Positions 36,708 through 47,043 of a DNA stretch of 62,927 bases are shown in pieces (position 1 is the stretch's first letter; the number at the start of each line of letters is the position of its first letter). The DNA lies in NCBI RefSeq assembly GCF_016908855.1, contig NZ_JAFBER010000019.1, positions 1-62,927 of the forward strand, read 5' to 3'. Both the position numbers and the translations under genes were made by a program. The stretch is from Scopulibacillus daqui (lineage in GTDB: Bacteria > Bacillota > Bacilli > Bacillales > Sporolactobacillaceae). Under the pieces are notes generated by a model. It saw only the letters and a list, made by a program, of their open reading frames with translations, had not been told where the DNA came from and did no database searches.

Positions 36708-38178
36708 ATACTTCTTGTTTTGGCCTTTCATAACGCAGGATCGGCTGTCTTGCAGCCCTGGTTTCGTCCAAACGGCTCACAACGGTGCTGTGAGGCGCTT
36801 CTTGAACAATTTCCGGGTTTTCTTCTGCTTCACGGGCAATCTGAATCATTACATCTACAAATTCATCAAGTGTTTCTTTAGATTCCGTCTCAGTCGGTTC
36901 AATCATGAGACATTCGTCAATGATGATTGGAAAATAAATGGTCGGCGGATGAAAGCCAAAGTCCAACATCCGTTTAGCCATATCTAATGTTCTGACACCT
37001 TGTTTCTTCTGACGGCTGCCGGACAGAACAAATTCATGCTTACAGTGCTGATCGAACGGCAAATCAAAGTAAGGCGCCAATCTTCTCATCAAGTAATTAG
37101 CATTTAAGACAGCATCTTTGGATACTTGAGCAAGACCGGCTGGCCCCATCGTACGGATATAAGCGTAGGCTCTGACATTAATGCCAAAGTTTCCGTAAAA
37201 CGGTTTGACGCGGCCGATAGATTCAGGGCGGTCATAATCAAAAGTATACCTATCATCTTTCTTCACAAGGACAGGTTTTGGCAAGAATTTAACAAGCTCT
37301 TCTTTAACACCCACTGGCCCGGAACCCGGTCCGCCTCCGCCGTGCGGTCCGGTAAAGGTTTTGTGAAGATTAAGATGGACAACATCGAATCCCATATCGC
37401 CAGGTCTCGTGACGCCCATAATGGCATTCATGTTTGCCCCGTCATAATACAGCTTGCCGCCCGCTTCGTGAACAATTGCGGCTATTTCAAGAATATCTTT
37501 TTCAAATAAGCCCAGTGTATTTGGGTTGGTCAACATTAAAGCGGCTGTATGCTCGTCGGCGACACGTTTTAAATCTTCAAGATCTACAAGACCCTGATCA
37601 TTTGATTTAACAGTCACCGTTTCAAATCCGGCGACTGTCGCTGATGCTGGATTTGTGCCATGAGCTGAATCCGGGACAATCACTTTTGTTCTATTAAAGT
37701 CGCCGTTAGCTTCATGATAAGCGCGAATAATGCTCAATCCGGTCCATTCACCGTGGGCGCCGGCTGCCGGCTGAAGTGTGACTTCATCCATACCGGTAAT
37801 TTCCGCGAGGTTTTTCTGAAGTCGGTACATCATCTCTAAAGCGCCCTGAACAGTCTCTTCATCTTGATAAGGATGAATATGGCTGAAACCCGGCATACGC
37901 GCAACCACTTCATTCACTTTCGGATTATATTTCATCGTGCATGAGCCAAGCGGATAAAAACCGGAATCTACGCCATGATTGCGCTTGGACAAGCTCGTAT
38001 AATGCCTCATAATTTGCAATTCGGATACTTCTGGCAAATCCGGTGATTCTTTTCGAATATAATCGTCTTGAATAAATGCGTGAACATCTTCAGCAGGTAC
38101 ATCGAGTTCAGGCAAACTATAGCCAACCCGTCCCGGTCTAGTATATTCAAAGATTAATGGCTGGTCTTGTTTATTCAT
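36706..38178 (-). CDS. gcvPB: Glycine dehydrogenase (decarboxylating) subunit 2
   Basis: 490 aa. The pyridoxal-phosphate Lys is in [16 protein letters not shown], with the glycine-rich loop after it. C-terminal half of P-protein. With GcvPA, decarboxylates glycine and loads the lipoyl arm of GcvH. Overlaps the end of gcvPA by eight bases. Confidence 0.97.
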   Translation of the reverse strand: MNKQDQPLIFEYTRPGRVGYSLPELDVPAEDVHAFIQDDYIRKESPDLPEVSELQIMRHYTSLSKRNHGVDSGFYPLGSCTMKYNPKVNEVVARMPGFSHIHPYQDEETVQGALEMMYRLQKNLAEITGMDEVTLQPAAGAHGEWTGLSIIRAYHEANGDFNRTKVIVPDSAHGTNPASATVAGFETVTVKSNDQGLVDLEDLKRVADEHTAALMLTNPNTLGLFEKDILEIAAIVHEAGGKLYYDGANMNAIMGVTRPGDMGFDVVHLNLHKTFTGPHGGGGPGSGPVGVKEELVKFLPKPVLVKKDDRYTFDYDRPESIGRVKPFYGNFGINVRAYAYIRTMGPAGLAQVSKDAVLNANYLMRRLAPYFDLPFDQHCKHEFVLSGSRQKKQGVRTLDMAKRMLDFGFHPPTIYFPIIIDECLMIEPTETESKETLDEFVDVMIQIAREAEENPEIVQEAPHSTVVSRLDETRAARQPILRYERPKQEV

Positions 38179-39526
38179 GAACGAGCCCCCCTAACACTTC
38201 TGCGAAGCGGTCAATTTCCTCTTTTGTACGCTGTTCGGTAACGGCCACCAGCATATGCCCGGCTAAACTGTCATCGTCGCGCCCAAGATCATATCCGCCG
38301 ATCAGTCCTGATTCCAGCAAGCGGCGATTGACTTCTTTGACAGACTTGCCGCAGTTGATGACAAATTCGTTAAAGAAAGAAGGTTCAAACACTACATCGA
38401 CATGATTTAATTTTAATTGTTCAGCCGCATAGTGGGCTTTTTGTATATTTTGATAAGCGATCTCCCGGATGCCTTGCTTGCCCAACGCCACCATTGCCAC
38501 TGATGATGCAAGGGCATTTAAAGCTTGGTTTGAACAAATATTTGATGTCGCTTTATCGCGCCGGATATGCTGTTCACGGGCTTGAAGCGTTAATACATAG
38601 CCGCGGCGCCCTTCTTCATCAACTGTTTCTCCGACTAGCCGGCCAGGAATTTTACGCATATACTTGCTTGTTGTTGCGAAATAGCCGCAATGCGGACCGC
38701 CGAAGGAGGATGGAATACCTAATACTTGACAATCGCCCACAACGATATCAGCATTAAATTGGCCAGGCGGCGCAAGCATTCCTAATGACAGCGGGTTGCT
38801 TGATACGATAAGCATTGTTTTCTTGCCCTGCCTTGCGACTTGTTCTATTTCTTTTAACGATTCAATTTGTCCGTAAAAGTTAGGATATTGAACAATTACG
38901 GACGCTGTATCATCGTCAACCATTGCCCTAAGGACTTCCAAGTCTGTCTTTCCGTCCTTAACAGGGGCCTCAATAACTTCGATTTTCGGCCCTTTAGCAT
39001 AAGTTTTCAAGACTTGACGCGCTTCAGGGTGGACGCTGCCCGATACAATGATTTTCTTTTTGCGTGTGACAGAAGCGCTTAGCATAGCAGCTTCTGCAAG
39101 CGAAGTCTGACCGTCATACATTGAAGAATTTGCGACTTCCATGCCCGTTAACTCACAAATAAGCGTCTGAAATTCAAAAATAGCCTGCAATTCGCCTTGC
39201 GATATTTCCGGCTGGTAAGGGGTATAAGCGGTATAAAATTCAGAACGTGAGATAACATGGTCAACGATAGACGGAATATAATGATCATAGACCCCTGCCC
39301 CTAGGAAAGAAGGGATATCTTTAGTATTAACATTTTTCTCGGCAAGCTTTGACATGAACTTAAGAAGTTCAGGTTCGGATAAAGTTTTCTCAACCTTTAA
39401 ATCACCTTTAAACCGCACTTTCTCAGGCACATCAGAAAACAACTCATCTGCGGATGCTGCGCCGATAGTATCCAGCATTTCACGACGATCTTGGTCTGTC
39501 ATAGGAAGATATCGAAATGTTGTCAT
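38171..39526 (-). CDS. gcvPA: Glycine dehydrogenase (decarboxylating) subunit 1
   Basis: 451 aa. N-terminal half of P-protein: [28 protein letters not shown], and [16 protein letters not shown]-like blocks. AAGGGGG precedes the ATG. Second gene of gcvT-gcvPA-gcvPB. Confidence 0.97.
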   Translation of the reverse strand: MTTFRYLPMTDQDRREMLDTIGAASADELFSDVPEKVRFKGDLKVEKTLSEPELLKFMSKLAEKNVNTKDIPSFLGAGVYDHYIPSIVDHVISRSEFYTAYTPYQPEISQGELQAIFEFQTLICELTGMEVANSSMYDGQTSLAEAAMLSASVTRKKKIIVSGSVHPEARQVLKTYAKGPKIEVIEAPVKDGKTDLEVLRAMVDDDTASVIVQYPNFYGQIESLKEIEQVARQGKKTMLIVSSNPLSLGMLAPPGQFNADIVVGDCQVLGIPSSFGGPHCGYFATTSKYMRKIPGRLVGETVDEEGRRGYVLTLQAREQHIRRDKATSNICSNQALNALASSVAMVALGKQGIREIAYQNIQKAHYAAEQLKLNHVDVVFEPSFFNEFVINCGKSVKEVNRRLLESGLIGGYDLGRDDDSLAGHMLVAVTEQRTKEEIDRFAEVLGGLVHE

Positions 39527-39541
39527 GGTATCGCCCCCTTA

Positions 39542-40636
39542 TTAGCTTCTCTTATAAAATGGTGATTTTACAACTTTAGCTTTACGGCGTTTGCCGCGAA
39601 TATCAACTTCACATTCGACGCCAATTTCTGCATAATCTGTATCAATCAAGGCCAAGCCCAGATTTTTCTTTAATGTCGGCGATTGCGTGCCGCTGGTGAC
39701 AAAGCCAATGTTTTTATCCCCGGCAAAAACTTGATAACCTGTTCTCGGAATCGCTTTATCTATCATTTCTATCCCTACTAGTTTGCGAGGGGCGCCGTTT
39801 TCTCTTTGTTTTTTTAAAGCTTCTTTGCCAATAAACTCAGCATCTTTCTTTGTTTTTACAGCAAAACCGATGCCCGCTTCAATCGGTGAAATATCTTTTG
39901 AGAGTTCCTGTCCGTACAGCGCCAGCTTTGCTTCAAATCTTAACGTATCCCGCGCGCCTAATCCGCAAGGAAGAATGCCTTCGTCCTTTCCTGCATCAAG
40001 AATATCTTTCCATAAACCCGGCGCTTCGTCCCACGAACAGTATATTTCAAAGCCATCTTCGCCGGTGTAGCCTGTTCGGGACACCAATGCGCCGACGCGG
40101 TTCACATCAATTTCTTTAAATTTAAAAGGACCGATTGTGCTCAAGTCAAAGTCTGTCAGCTTCTGTAAAATTTGTTGCGCTTTTGGACCTTGAACCGCAA
40201 GCTGAGCAATCTCGCCGGATATATTCTTTATCTCAACATCGCCCTTTTGATGCGATTTAATCCAGTCAAAATCTTTATCTGTATTAGCAGCATTAACAAC
40301 CAGGAGGAAGTTATCATGGCTTTTTTTATAAACGATGAGATCATCTACGGTTCCGCCGTCTTCATAACACATAGCATTATACTGACAAGCGCCTTCCGAC
40401 AGCTTTGACAGATCGTTGGTAACCAAATATTGTATAAAGGATTCTGCATCTTTTCCAGTAATTTCTATTTCCCCCATATGAGAAACATCAAATAAACCCG
40501 CTTTTGTTCTGACTGCTTCATGCTCTTCTTTAATACTTGCAAATTGAACAGGAAGATCCCAACCGCCAAAATCAATCAGCTTGGCGCCTTGGCTCTTGTA
40601 AATGTCATACATCGGTGTTTTTTTTCCTTGAGTCAT
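39542..40636 (-). CDS. gcvT: Glycine cleavage system T protein (aminomethyltransferase)
   Basis: 364 aa from ATG 40636 (GGAGGGG just upstream; longer frames run into the riboswitch leader). Family motifs: [38 protein letters not shown]. Transfers the methylene group to tetrahydrofolate. First gene of the operon, downstream of the glycine riboswitch. Confidence 0.97.
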   Translation of the reverse strand: MTQGKKTPMYDIYKSQGAKLIDFGGWDLPVQFASIKEEHEAVRTKAGLFDVSHMGEIEITGKDAESFIQYLVTNDLSKLSEGACQYNAMCYEDGGTVDDLIVYKKSHDNFLLVVNAANTDKDFDWIKSHQKGDVEIKNISGEIAQLAVQGPKAQQILQKLTDFDLSTIGPFKFKEIDVNRVGALVSRTGYTGEDGFEIYCSWDEAPGLWKDILDAGKDEGILPCGLGARDTLRFEAKLALYGQELSKDISPIEAGIGFAVKTKKDAEFIGKEALKKQRENGAPRKLVGIEMIDKAIPRTGYQVFAGDKNIGFVTSGTQSPTLKKNLGLALIDTDYAEIGVECEVDIRGKRRKAKVVKSPFYKRS

Positions 40637-40732
40637 GCCATCCCCTCCATTAATAGTCTTGATAAAATCTGACTTAAGCGAAAAATCAAGTGTCTGTTCA
40701 TCAACTTTCAAAAAACAAAAGTTTCTGACAGT

Positions 40733-40780
40733 AAAAAAAGGACAAAGAAACACATTACATGACTGTGTTCCCCTGTCCTT
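40733..40780 (-). terminator. Riboswitch-controlled intrinsic terminator of gcv
   Basis: AAGGACA (40774-40780) pairs with TGTCCTT (40738-40744), with AACACA/TGTGTT in between, then seven T on the minus strand. The 5' arm AAGGACA is also the 3' arm of the second glycine aptamer, so ligand binding would prevent this hairpin: a classical ON switch. Confidence 0.85.
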
Positions 40781-40976
40781 AGACCTGAAAGTTTTATCCC
40801 AAAGCAGCCAAAAATAAGCTGAATTGGATTCCCCGTTGGTGGCTCAATGAGCGCTCTCCAGAGGTGCGTCTAGCAAGAGTCTTTTTGCCTGAGAGATTCA
40901 CAAATATTGTTTGCTCCTTCGGCGCCCGGGTTCAATGCTCTGACTGCCGGGTCTCTCCCCTTGCTTTCATTCGCTC
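40770..40976 (-). ncRNA. Tandem glycine riboswitch
   Basis: The minus-strand leader carries the conserved glycine aptamer elements twice: GGGAGAGAC, CCGAAGGAGC and CUCUCAGGCAAAAAGACU in the first; CUCUGGAGAGCGCU, a CCAACGGGG variant and CUUUCAGGUCUAAGGACAG in the second. Glycine binding to both allows transcription of gcvT-gcvPA-gcvPB. The second aptamer departs from consensus at CCAACGGGG (usually CCGAAGGGG). Confidence 0.92.
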
Positions 40977-41096
40977 AAATCTTCAATTTTAACTCATGCT
41001 TATATGTCTCAATGATAATGTTCATACTACAAGTATTATCCTAACTTTTTTCATCAATTTTTGCAATGTTTAATTTAGGATGAAAGGATGGACAAT

Positions 41097-42776
41097 ATGA
41101 GTCCCGAAATCGTTTTTCACCGTTCTTGGTATGAGGAATTCCTTTCAAAAATTGACACGGATGGTCCATGGGCGAATTGGGATATGTATAAGCTTGCTTA
41201 TGAAGCCGAAAAACAGCTGATTGTTCCGTCTTTTCATGGCTTAATTGCTCCCGAACAGCTGCCGAATCTTAAATTGCTTCCCCATCAAGTTGAAACAGCC
41301 CAAACGGTCATAGAAAAGATGCATGGCAAAGCGATACTTGCAGATGAAGTCGGATTGGGCAAAACCATAGAAGCAGGATTGATTATGAAAGAATATATGA
41401 TTAGAGGCCTGGCAAAGAAAATATTGATACTGGTTCCGGCTTCATTAGTTTTACAGTGGGCCAGCGAGCTGAACAGCAAATTTTATATTCCGGCCGTTCC
41501 CCAAAGGAAGTCTTATGTCTGGGAACAATGCGATGTCGTTATCTCATCGATTGACACAGCGAAACGAAGTCCGCATAAAGACATTATTTCAAAACAAAAC
41601 TACGACCTTATTGTGATTGACGAGGCTCATAAATTAAAAAATCATAAAACGAAAAATTATCAATTTGTCCAGTCATTAAAAAAGAAATTTTGTCTATTAT
41701 TAACCGCAACACCTGTCCAAAATCGCTTAGATGAATTGTTTTATCTCGTCTCGCTGTTAAAGCCGGGTTACTTAGGCAATGCTGATAGCTTTGCTCAAGA
41801 TTACCGGTCCGGGAAAAATGATATCAAAAATGAAGAGAAACTGCGTGAGCTCATAAATCAAGTGATGGTAAGAAACCGGCGCAAGGACACTCAAATGAAT
41901 TGGCCGAAAAGAATCGTTGAATCTGTGGAAATCCCTTTGTCCAACGAAGAACGCGATTTATATGACTCACTTAATCAATTAAAAGAGGCTTCTTTTATAC
42001 AAGGATTCTCATTATTAACCTTGCAAAGGGAAGCATGCTCAAGCCGTGAAGCTGTCTATATGACCTTAAAAAAAATGCTTGAAAATGCTGATGAACATAG
42101 CATGATGGCAGATTATATTCAGCCTATTATGGATAAGATCCAAAATATCAATCGAAATTCTAAAGCAGAAAAAGCATTGGAGCTGATTAAAAAGATTAAC
42201 GACAAAGTGATCATTTTTACCGAATATCGGGCAACTCAACTTTACCTTCAATGGTTTCTTCAGCAAAATGGCATTTCATCTGTTCCGTTTCGCGGCGGAT
42301 TCAAAAGAAGTAAAAAAGACTGGATGAAAACACTCTTCCAAAACAATGCACAGGTTTTAATCGCTACGGAAGCCGGCGGGGAAGGGATAAATCTGCAATT
42401 TTGCCACCATATCATCAATTATGACCTGCCATGGAACCCTATGCGAATAGAGCAAAGAATCGGCAGAGTCCATCGTCTTGGCCAAGAACATGATGTTTAT
42501 ATCTACAATTTTGCGACGAAGAATACTGTTGAAGAACACATTCTGCGATTGCTTTACGATAAAATCCACCTCTTTGAAAATGTTATCGGCGAACTTGATG
42601 ACATTTTAACGCGTCTGGATATAAAAAATCTCGATAAACAAATCGCTGCCATTTTTGAGGAATCGGAATCAGCCGGGGAAATTAAAATTAAAATGGACAA
42701 TTTAACAAGTGTTATTAATTCAGAACGGGATCACATAGAGGAGGATAAAGGGAATGCAGCAAGCGGCTATTCATAA
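41097..42776 (+). CDS. yqhH: SNF2-family DEAD/H helicase YqhH
   Basis: 559 aa from ATG 41097 (AAAGGA eight bases upstream; ATG 41088 is closer to the site and worse). Helicase motifs: LADEVGLGKTIEAGLI (I), VIDEAHKLKN (II), LLTATPVQN (III), FRGG, GGEGINLQF and RIEQRIGRVHRLGQ (V/VI). DNA-dependent ATPase of the SNF2 group. Partner YqhG overlaps its end. Conserved beside gcvT in Bacilli; role unknown. No target-recognition domain is seen. Confidence 0.92.
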   Translation: MSPEIVFHRSWYEEFLSKIDTDGPWANWDMYKLAYEAEKQLIVPSFHGLIAPEQLPNLKLLPHQVETAQTVIEKMHGKAILADEVGLGKTIEAGLIMKEYMIRGLAKKILILVPASLVLQWASELNSKFYIPAVPQRKSYVWEQCDVVISSIDTAKRSPHKDIISKQNYDLIVIDEAHKLKNHKTKNYQFVQSLKKKFCLLLTATPVQNRLDELFYLVSLLKPGYLGNADSFAQDYRSGKNDIKNEEKLRELINQVMVRNRRKDTQMNWPKRIVESVEIPLSNEERDLYDSLNQLKEASFIQGFSLLTLQREACSSREAVYMTLKKMLENADEHSMMADYIQPIMDKIQNINRNSKAEKALELIKKINDKVIIFTEYRATQLYLQWFLQQNGISSVPFRGGFKRSKKDWMKTLFQNNAQVLIATEAGGEGINLQFCHHIINYDLPWNPMRIEQRIGRVHRLGQEHDVYIYNFATKNTVEEHILRLLYDKIHLFENVIGELDDILTRLDIKNLDKQIAAIFEESESAGEIKIKMDNLTSVINSERDHIEEDKGNAASGYS

Positions 42777-43545
42777 CTTTCTTGAGCAATTTTTCAAAGC
42801 TAATGAATGCGAACTCATAGAAAACAAGAATGGTCTGTTAAAAGTAAAATTAACCGTTGAACTGGATAAGCTGCTTACAAATAGACCTTTCTATTGGCAT
42901 TATATTGAAAAAACCGGCGGGGTTCCGGAAACGATGACACTAACGTTAAAAACAGAACCTGCAGAAGATAAAGACGGTGAATTAATTCATTTTGGCTCCC
43001 CAAGGCTGCACCAAATTTTTCGCGCTGCAAAGCAATTATCGCCATATATCAGGCTTTATCAAGAAACGGACACAAAGGGCCGTTTCACACCATTAGTTCC
43101 TTGGCTTTGCATCAATAGTAAAGTCAGCTGCCAATGTGATTTAAAAAAAGATGATTTGCTGTCCCTTGGCCTTAATTTAATGAACGGTGCGATTGTCGAA
43201 GGATTTCATGCGCATCTGAAACAGATGCCTTTGACACCTAAAATTCCGGATTATTGCTATACCTTAACGCCAATGATCAAGCCAGTCAGCGGGTTAAAAC
43301 GCTTAGAGCATTTTATTGAAGGAAAAATAAAGGAAGAAGACCATCAATGGGCCAAACAGGCAAAGATGCGGTGGCAAAAAGATCTGCAATTGCTGGATCA
43401 ATTTTATGAAAACGAAACAGACGAAGATGTTCTCAATGCCTATATAAAGGAAAAAGAAGCATTAAAAGAACAATACGAACCAAAAGTCATTGTTCAAATG
43501 ATTAATGGAGGCCTTTTTTACCTGGATCAATCAACTTTCCTATAA
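42754..43545 (+). CDS. yqhG: YqhG-family protein
   Basis: 263 aa, soluble, rich in charged residues. Recognised by position and features such as KPFYWHYIEKTGG-like FYWHY block and YQETDTKGRFTPLVPWL. Overlaps yqhH by 23 bases and is translated with it. Likely partner of the SNF2 helicase; no known activity. GAGGAGGATAAAGGG precedes the ATG. Confidence 0.85.
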   Translation: MQQAAIHNFLEQFFKANECELIENKNGLLKVKLTVELDKLLTNRPFYWHYIEKTGGVPETMTLTLKTEPAEDKDGELIHFGSPRLHQIFRAAKQLSPYIRLYQETDTKGRFTPLVPWLCINSKVSCQCDLKKDDLLSLGLNLMNGAIVEGFHAHLKQMPLTPKIPDYCYTLTPMIKPVSGLKRLEHFIEGKIKEEDHQWAKQAKMRWQKDLQLLDQFYENETDEDVLNAYIKEKEALKEQYEPKVIVQMINGGLFYLDQSTFL

Positions 43546-43648
43546 AGGTTTTTAAGCAGGAGTCGATACCGGCTAACAACGGCGAAGACCCATTGGTTCA
43601 AGTGACGGCACCGGTACCGGCTCATTTTTATGAAAGCCAATATTTCTT

Positions 43649-44671
43649 TTAGCCGCCGATATAAGACATTTCGATTTTTCTTTTCTTATCGTCTTGTATA
43701 TGTCGCCGCTCTTTAGAATATTGATCCGATCGGTGCTGCCATAATTCTTCAATCCGCTCCAATAACATGTCATCAGACTCGCCGTTGCGCAAGGGATTTC
43801 TTAAGCTGGTACCGTACGAAGAAAATAAACATGTATAAACCGAACCATCCGCGGATAACCGCGCTCTTGTACAACTTGAACAAAAAGCATCAGAAATTGA
43901 AGAAATAATGCCAATTTCTTCACCCGTTTCTTTTATACGAAACCTTGAGGCGACTTCTCCGAAATAATTTTGATCTAAAGGCTCAACTGTATAAAATTGT
44001 TTGATCTTCTCTAAAATTTCTTTTTTGGTCAATACTTTTTTTAATGACCATTGATTCGAATTTCCAACATCCATAAATTCAATAAAACGCAAAATGTGCC
44101 CCGAACCTTCAAAGTGTCTGATCATATTTATTATTTCATCATCGTTCACATCCTTTTGTACCATCATATTAATTTTCACTTCTAAACCGGCTTCTTCAGC
44201 CGAAGCAATACCCGTCAATACAGAAGATACAGGAATGCCTTGTCCGTTAATTTTTCCAAACCGTTTATCACTTAATGAATCAAGGCTGACGGTCACCCTT
44301 TTTAACCCGGCATTTTTCAGCTGCTTTGCCTTTTTAGGAAGCAATACGCCGTTTGTCGTTAAGGCGATATCTTCAACTTCCTCTATCCTGGATAATTGGG
44401 AAATTATTTTGTCTAAGTTTCTTCTTAATAACGGCTCACCGCCAGTAATGCGAATTTTTTTTACACCGGATTTAACAAATAATTTTGACAATCTGATGAT
44501 CTCATCATCAGTTAATAGCTGGCTTTTATTCAGAAAAGGATAGTTTTTATCAAAAACGTCCTTTGGCATACAATAAGTGCATCTAAAATTGCATCGATCG
44601 GTCACAGAGATACGCAAATCCCGAAGCGGTCTATGAAGCTTATCCTTTAACAATGATTGCATCCGTGCCAT
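43649..44671 (-). CDS. moaA: GTP 3',8-cyclase MoaA
   Basis: 340 aa from ATG 44671, six bases after GGGGG (ATG 44677 touches that site). Radical-SAM cluster CNFRCTYC, second cluster CSSCTRARLSADGSVYTC, and the C-terminal Gly-Gly needed for activity (SYIGG). First step of molybdenum cofactor synthesis; mobA is present at 56 kb. Upstream of it on the minus strand lies the yqzE terminator. Confidence 0.95.
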   Translation of the reverse strand: MARMQSLLKDKLHRPLRDLRISVTDRCNFRCTYCMPKDVFDKNYPFLNKSQLLTDDEIIRLSKLFVKSGVKKIRITGGEPLLRRNLDKIISQLSRIEEVEDIALTTNGVLLPKKAKQLKNAGLKRVTVSLDSLSDKRFGKINGQGIPVSSVLTGIASAEEAGLEVKINMMVQKDVNDDEIINMIRHFEGSGHILRFIEFMDVGNSNQWSLKKVLTKKEILEKIKQFYTVEPLDQNYFGEVASRFRIKETGEEIGIISSISDAFCSSCTRARLSADGSVYTCLFSSYGTSLRNPLRNGESDDMLLERIEELWQHRSDQYSKERRHIQDDKKRKIEMSYIGG

Positions 44672-44726
44672 TTTCATCCCCCTTTACTGGTATCATAACA
44701 TGCCGGACCCAACATGAATATGAAAC

Positions 44727-44770
44727 AAACAAATAAAAACGGGCGAAAATTCGCCCGTTTTTATTTGTTT
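44727..44770. terminator. Very long terminator at yqzE end
   Basis: A 20-bp perfect inverted repeat with a 4-base loop (core AAAAACGGGCGA) and T-runs on both sides. It overlaps the last codons of yqzE and ends the comG-aroK-yqzE transcript. Confidence 0.92.
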
Positions 44771-44967
44771 CGTTTTTTTAATATTTTGTTTTTGGCTGAA
44801 TGATAATAATGGGAGCAAGCATTTGGAATCAGACCAAACAATTCATTCTTAAGAGGCTTTCGATATTGGCGCTTTTCTTGCCTTATATTTTTTCTTACTG
44901 TTCTCGGCTGTTCCATATACTGAACGAATTGTTCAGTCAAAAATTTCACATAATCATTTGATTTCAT
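44761..44967 (-). CDS. yqzE: YqzE-family small protein
   Basis: 68 aa, very basic, matching YqzE (SNDYVKFLTEQFVQYME ... FGLIPNACSHYY). Function unknown; conserved at the end of the comG operon, so a competence role is possible. TAGGTGATT precedes the ATG. Confidence 0.85.
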   Translation of the reverse strand: MKSNDYVKFLTEQFVQYMEQPRTVRKNIRQEKRQYRKPLKNELFGLIPNACSHYYHSAKNKILKKRNK

Positions 44968-44975
44968 AGAATCAC

Positions 44976-45506
44976 CTATTTATGTTGTGCCCAACAAAAC
45001 GAATATCTATTCAAAAAATGAGTCATTTCTGTAATGATCGTATCGACACTCTTCATCGTTGTATTAACTGTATAATCCGCTTCTAAATAATAGGGCAGAC
45101 GCGCATCAAGCATATTCACCACTGTCTTATCTTTATTTTTTTCAAGGAGCGGACGTGTCGTGTCATCACGCAGCCGCCTTAAAATGACCTTAGGATCGCA
45201 ATGCAAATAAATCACGATGCCATTTTCCTTCATAAAACGCCGATTTTCTTGACTATTAATGATACCGCCGCCAGTTGTTACAATCGCATGTTTCAGCGAT
45301 AAGCTTTTAAGAATCCGGCTTTCATATTCCCGAAAGCGCACTTCGCCGTCTTCCTTAAAGATATCTGAAATTTTTTTCTGGCATATTTCCTCAATCATCT
45401 TATCGGTATCAACCACAGTCATCGATAGTTCTTCGCCAAGCTTCTTGCCGATTGTTGTTTTGCCAGCTCCCATAAAACCGGTTAAGTAGATTGTTTCACC
45501 TGTCAT
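44976..45506 (-). CDS. aroK: Shikimate kinase
   Basis: 176 aa from ATG 45506. P-loop GFMGAGKTT (9-17), shikimate-binding DTDKMIEE and FREYE, GGG loop TTGGGI, and lid RDDTTRPLL. Phosphorylates shikimate in aromatic amino-acid synthesis. Overlaps the end of comGG by four bases and is part of the com operon transcript. Confidence 0.95.
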   Translation of the reverse strand: MTGETIYLTGFMGAGKTTIGKKLGEELSMTVVDTDKMIEEICQKKISDIFKEDGEVRFREYESRILKSLSLKHAIVTTGGGIINSQENRRFMKENGIVIYLHCDPKVILRRLRDDTTRPLLEKNKDKTVVNMLDARLPYYLEADYTVNTTMKSVDTIITEMTHFLNRYSFCWAQHK

Positions 45507-45874
45507 TGTCCTTCCTCCCATTTCACAATGTGACCTTGCTTTATATCAAAATGAAACGTTTGCTTTTTCTTTATCGCCCTTTTTTCTAATGTCATAGCAA
45601 CCTCTACAACATCATCATTTATTTTTCTCGTCCGGTATTTGACATCTCCGGCGGCATAATGCATGCTCCCTTTTTTGGGAACATTCTTTTCTGTTATTTT
45701 TGCCGTTATATCGGTTCTGGCTAATTGACCTAATTCTCCAAATTCAAATAAGCTGATTCTCTCTCTAAGAAAATCGCGGTCTATTTCGGAGATGAGGATA
45801 ACATGAAGAAGGAAAAAGGTAAAAATGGACACGACGATTACAGCTAATGGCAAAATAAACCCTTGCTGTTTCAT
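45503..45874 (-). CDS. comGG: Competence protein ComGG
   Basis: 123 aa from ATG 45874 (an upstream frame to 45913 has no advantage). One N-terminal membrane segment after KQQGFILP, pseudopilin-like but lacking the full prepilin motif. Minor component of the DNA-uptake pseudopilus. Confidence 0.87.
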   Translation of the reverse strand: MKQQGFILPLAVIVVSIFTFFLLHVILISEIDRDFLRERISLFEFGELGQLARTDITAKITEKNVPKKGSMHYAAGDVKYRTRKINDDVVEVAMTLEKRAIKKKQTFHFDIKQGHIVKWEEGQ

Positions 45875-46302
45875 GGCTTTTTCCTCGTATGAATAACCAG
45901 AGAAGCGGCCCAATGATTTTCTTTCCCGTTGAGATCCTTAACTATTATGGTTACCCTGTCTTTTTTACAGAAAAACTTTATATTGGAAACTTGCTGAAGA
46001 ACAATATCATAGCCTTTTCCCTCTACCTGGCGAAAAACCCTTTGACGCGACTGCTGATATGACACCCGGTCGCTGTCTTTATCCAAATAAAGCTTATTGT
46101 GTTTACAGTCCAGCGATGAGGATTGATGAATTTCTGATGTAACCTGATGAAAAAAAGTATACACTTCTTTGCTATTCGCTTTAAGCGGGTTAGATCCTTT
46201 TTCAACACTTGTCATGATTAATGTTAACATAAAAGCAGCTGCTCCTAACGCACTAACTGCCAACATCATCGATAAAAGGGTAAAACCATTTTGATTTTTC
46301 AT
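45871..46302 (-). CDS. comGF: Competence pseudopilin ComGF
   Basis: 143 aa from ATG 46302. Prepilin-like QNGFTLLSMMLAV (cleavage after Gly) and a membrane segment. Overlaps comGG by four bases. Two cysteines (SLDCKH, FFCKK) are kept, as in B. subtilis ComGF. Confidence 0.9.
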   Translation of the reverse strand: MKNQNGFTLLSMMLAVSALGAAAFMLTLIMTSVEKGSNPLKANSKEVYTFFHQVTSEIHQSSSLDCKHNKLYLDKDSDRVSYQQSRQRVFRQVEGKGYDIVLQQVSNIKFFCKKDRVTIIVKDLNGKENHWAASLVIHTRKKP

Positions 46303-46628
46303 CTTTTTGCCTCGGCACATTGTTTCAACATACGTTCATTGCTCCCTTTCCATTGGACACAGACGCTTAAATGGTTCTTTTCTATTAAATGCGAAGTCAG
46401 CAAAAATATCTTTCCATGATCATTGATTTGTTTGGGAGGCACTGTATCATTTAATTGCCAGTTTAATAGTTGGTCATTTAAGATATTAATCGCCCAATGC
46501 GTTTCACTGATACTCATCTTCTCTGTATAGACACGGGAAGCCATTGGAAAAAGAGTCAGCACTGCGACAACAATCATTAACAGCGCATACATGGCTTCCA
46601 TTAAAAAAATACCGCTATTGTTTTTCAA
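46299..46628 (-). CDS. comGE: Competence protein ComGE
   Basis: 109 aa. N-terminal membrane segment after NSGIFLMEAMYALL, a weak prepilin motif. TTG start after AAAGG, overlapping comGD by 14 bases. Minor pseudopilus component. Confidence 0.88.
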   Translation of the reverse strand: MKNNSGIFLMEAMYALLMIVVAVLTLFPMASRVYTEKMSISETHWAINILNDQLLNWQLNDTVPPKQINDHGKIFLLTSHLIEKNHLSVCVQWKGSNERMLKQCAEAKR

Positions 46629-47043
46629 AGTAATACCTTCCTTGTCCCAGTAAAAATACTAGTCTGTACTTCTTTTTTCCCAACTTTAGAAATATCGTAC
46701 CTGTCTTTTGAATGTGTCCGTTTTTTAAAAAGGTTATTTTTTTCCCTTGAGTCCCTTTTTCAACTTCAATATCCTTATCAAAATGAAAACTTTTAATGTC
46801 ATTTCCGCCTTCTTGAATCTTGACGAGATGATTTTGATCATCAATCAGCACATTTACAGTTTTTCCTTTTGCCATTGCCGTTATTTGCGCTTGATGCAAT
46901 GCTTCCTTCAATTGATTTACAAAATAATCAAGCGATTGTGTTTGATGGACAGATGAGAACTTAATAAAAGATATAGGAATAATGATGAAAGCAATTGATG
47001 CGACAATCAAAGTTTCGATTAAAGCAAAGCCTTCTTGATTCAT
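46615..47043 (-). CDS. comGD: Competence pseudopilin ComGD
   Basis: 142 aa. NQEGFALIETLIVASIAF is a prepilin cleavage/segment pattern (Glu5 kept). ATG overlaps the comGC stop. Minor pseudopilin of DNA uptake. Confidence 0.92.
   Translation of the reverse strand: MNQEGFALIETLIVASIAFIIIPISFIKFSSVHQTQSLDYFVNQLKEALHQAQITAMAKGKTVNVLIDDQNHLVKIQEGGNDIKSFHFDKDIEVEKGTQGKKITFLKNGHIQKTGTIFLKLGKKKYRLVFLLGQGRYYFEKQ

Noticed and set aside
43595-43625. GGTACCGG-containing repeat after yqhG
   Set aside because: Short palindromic restriction-like motif without a larger structure or repeat elsewhere.
43573-43773. Minus-strand frame overlapping the 3' end of moaA
   Set aside because: It mostly overlaps moaA in another frame and lacks a start signal.
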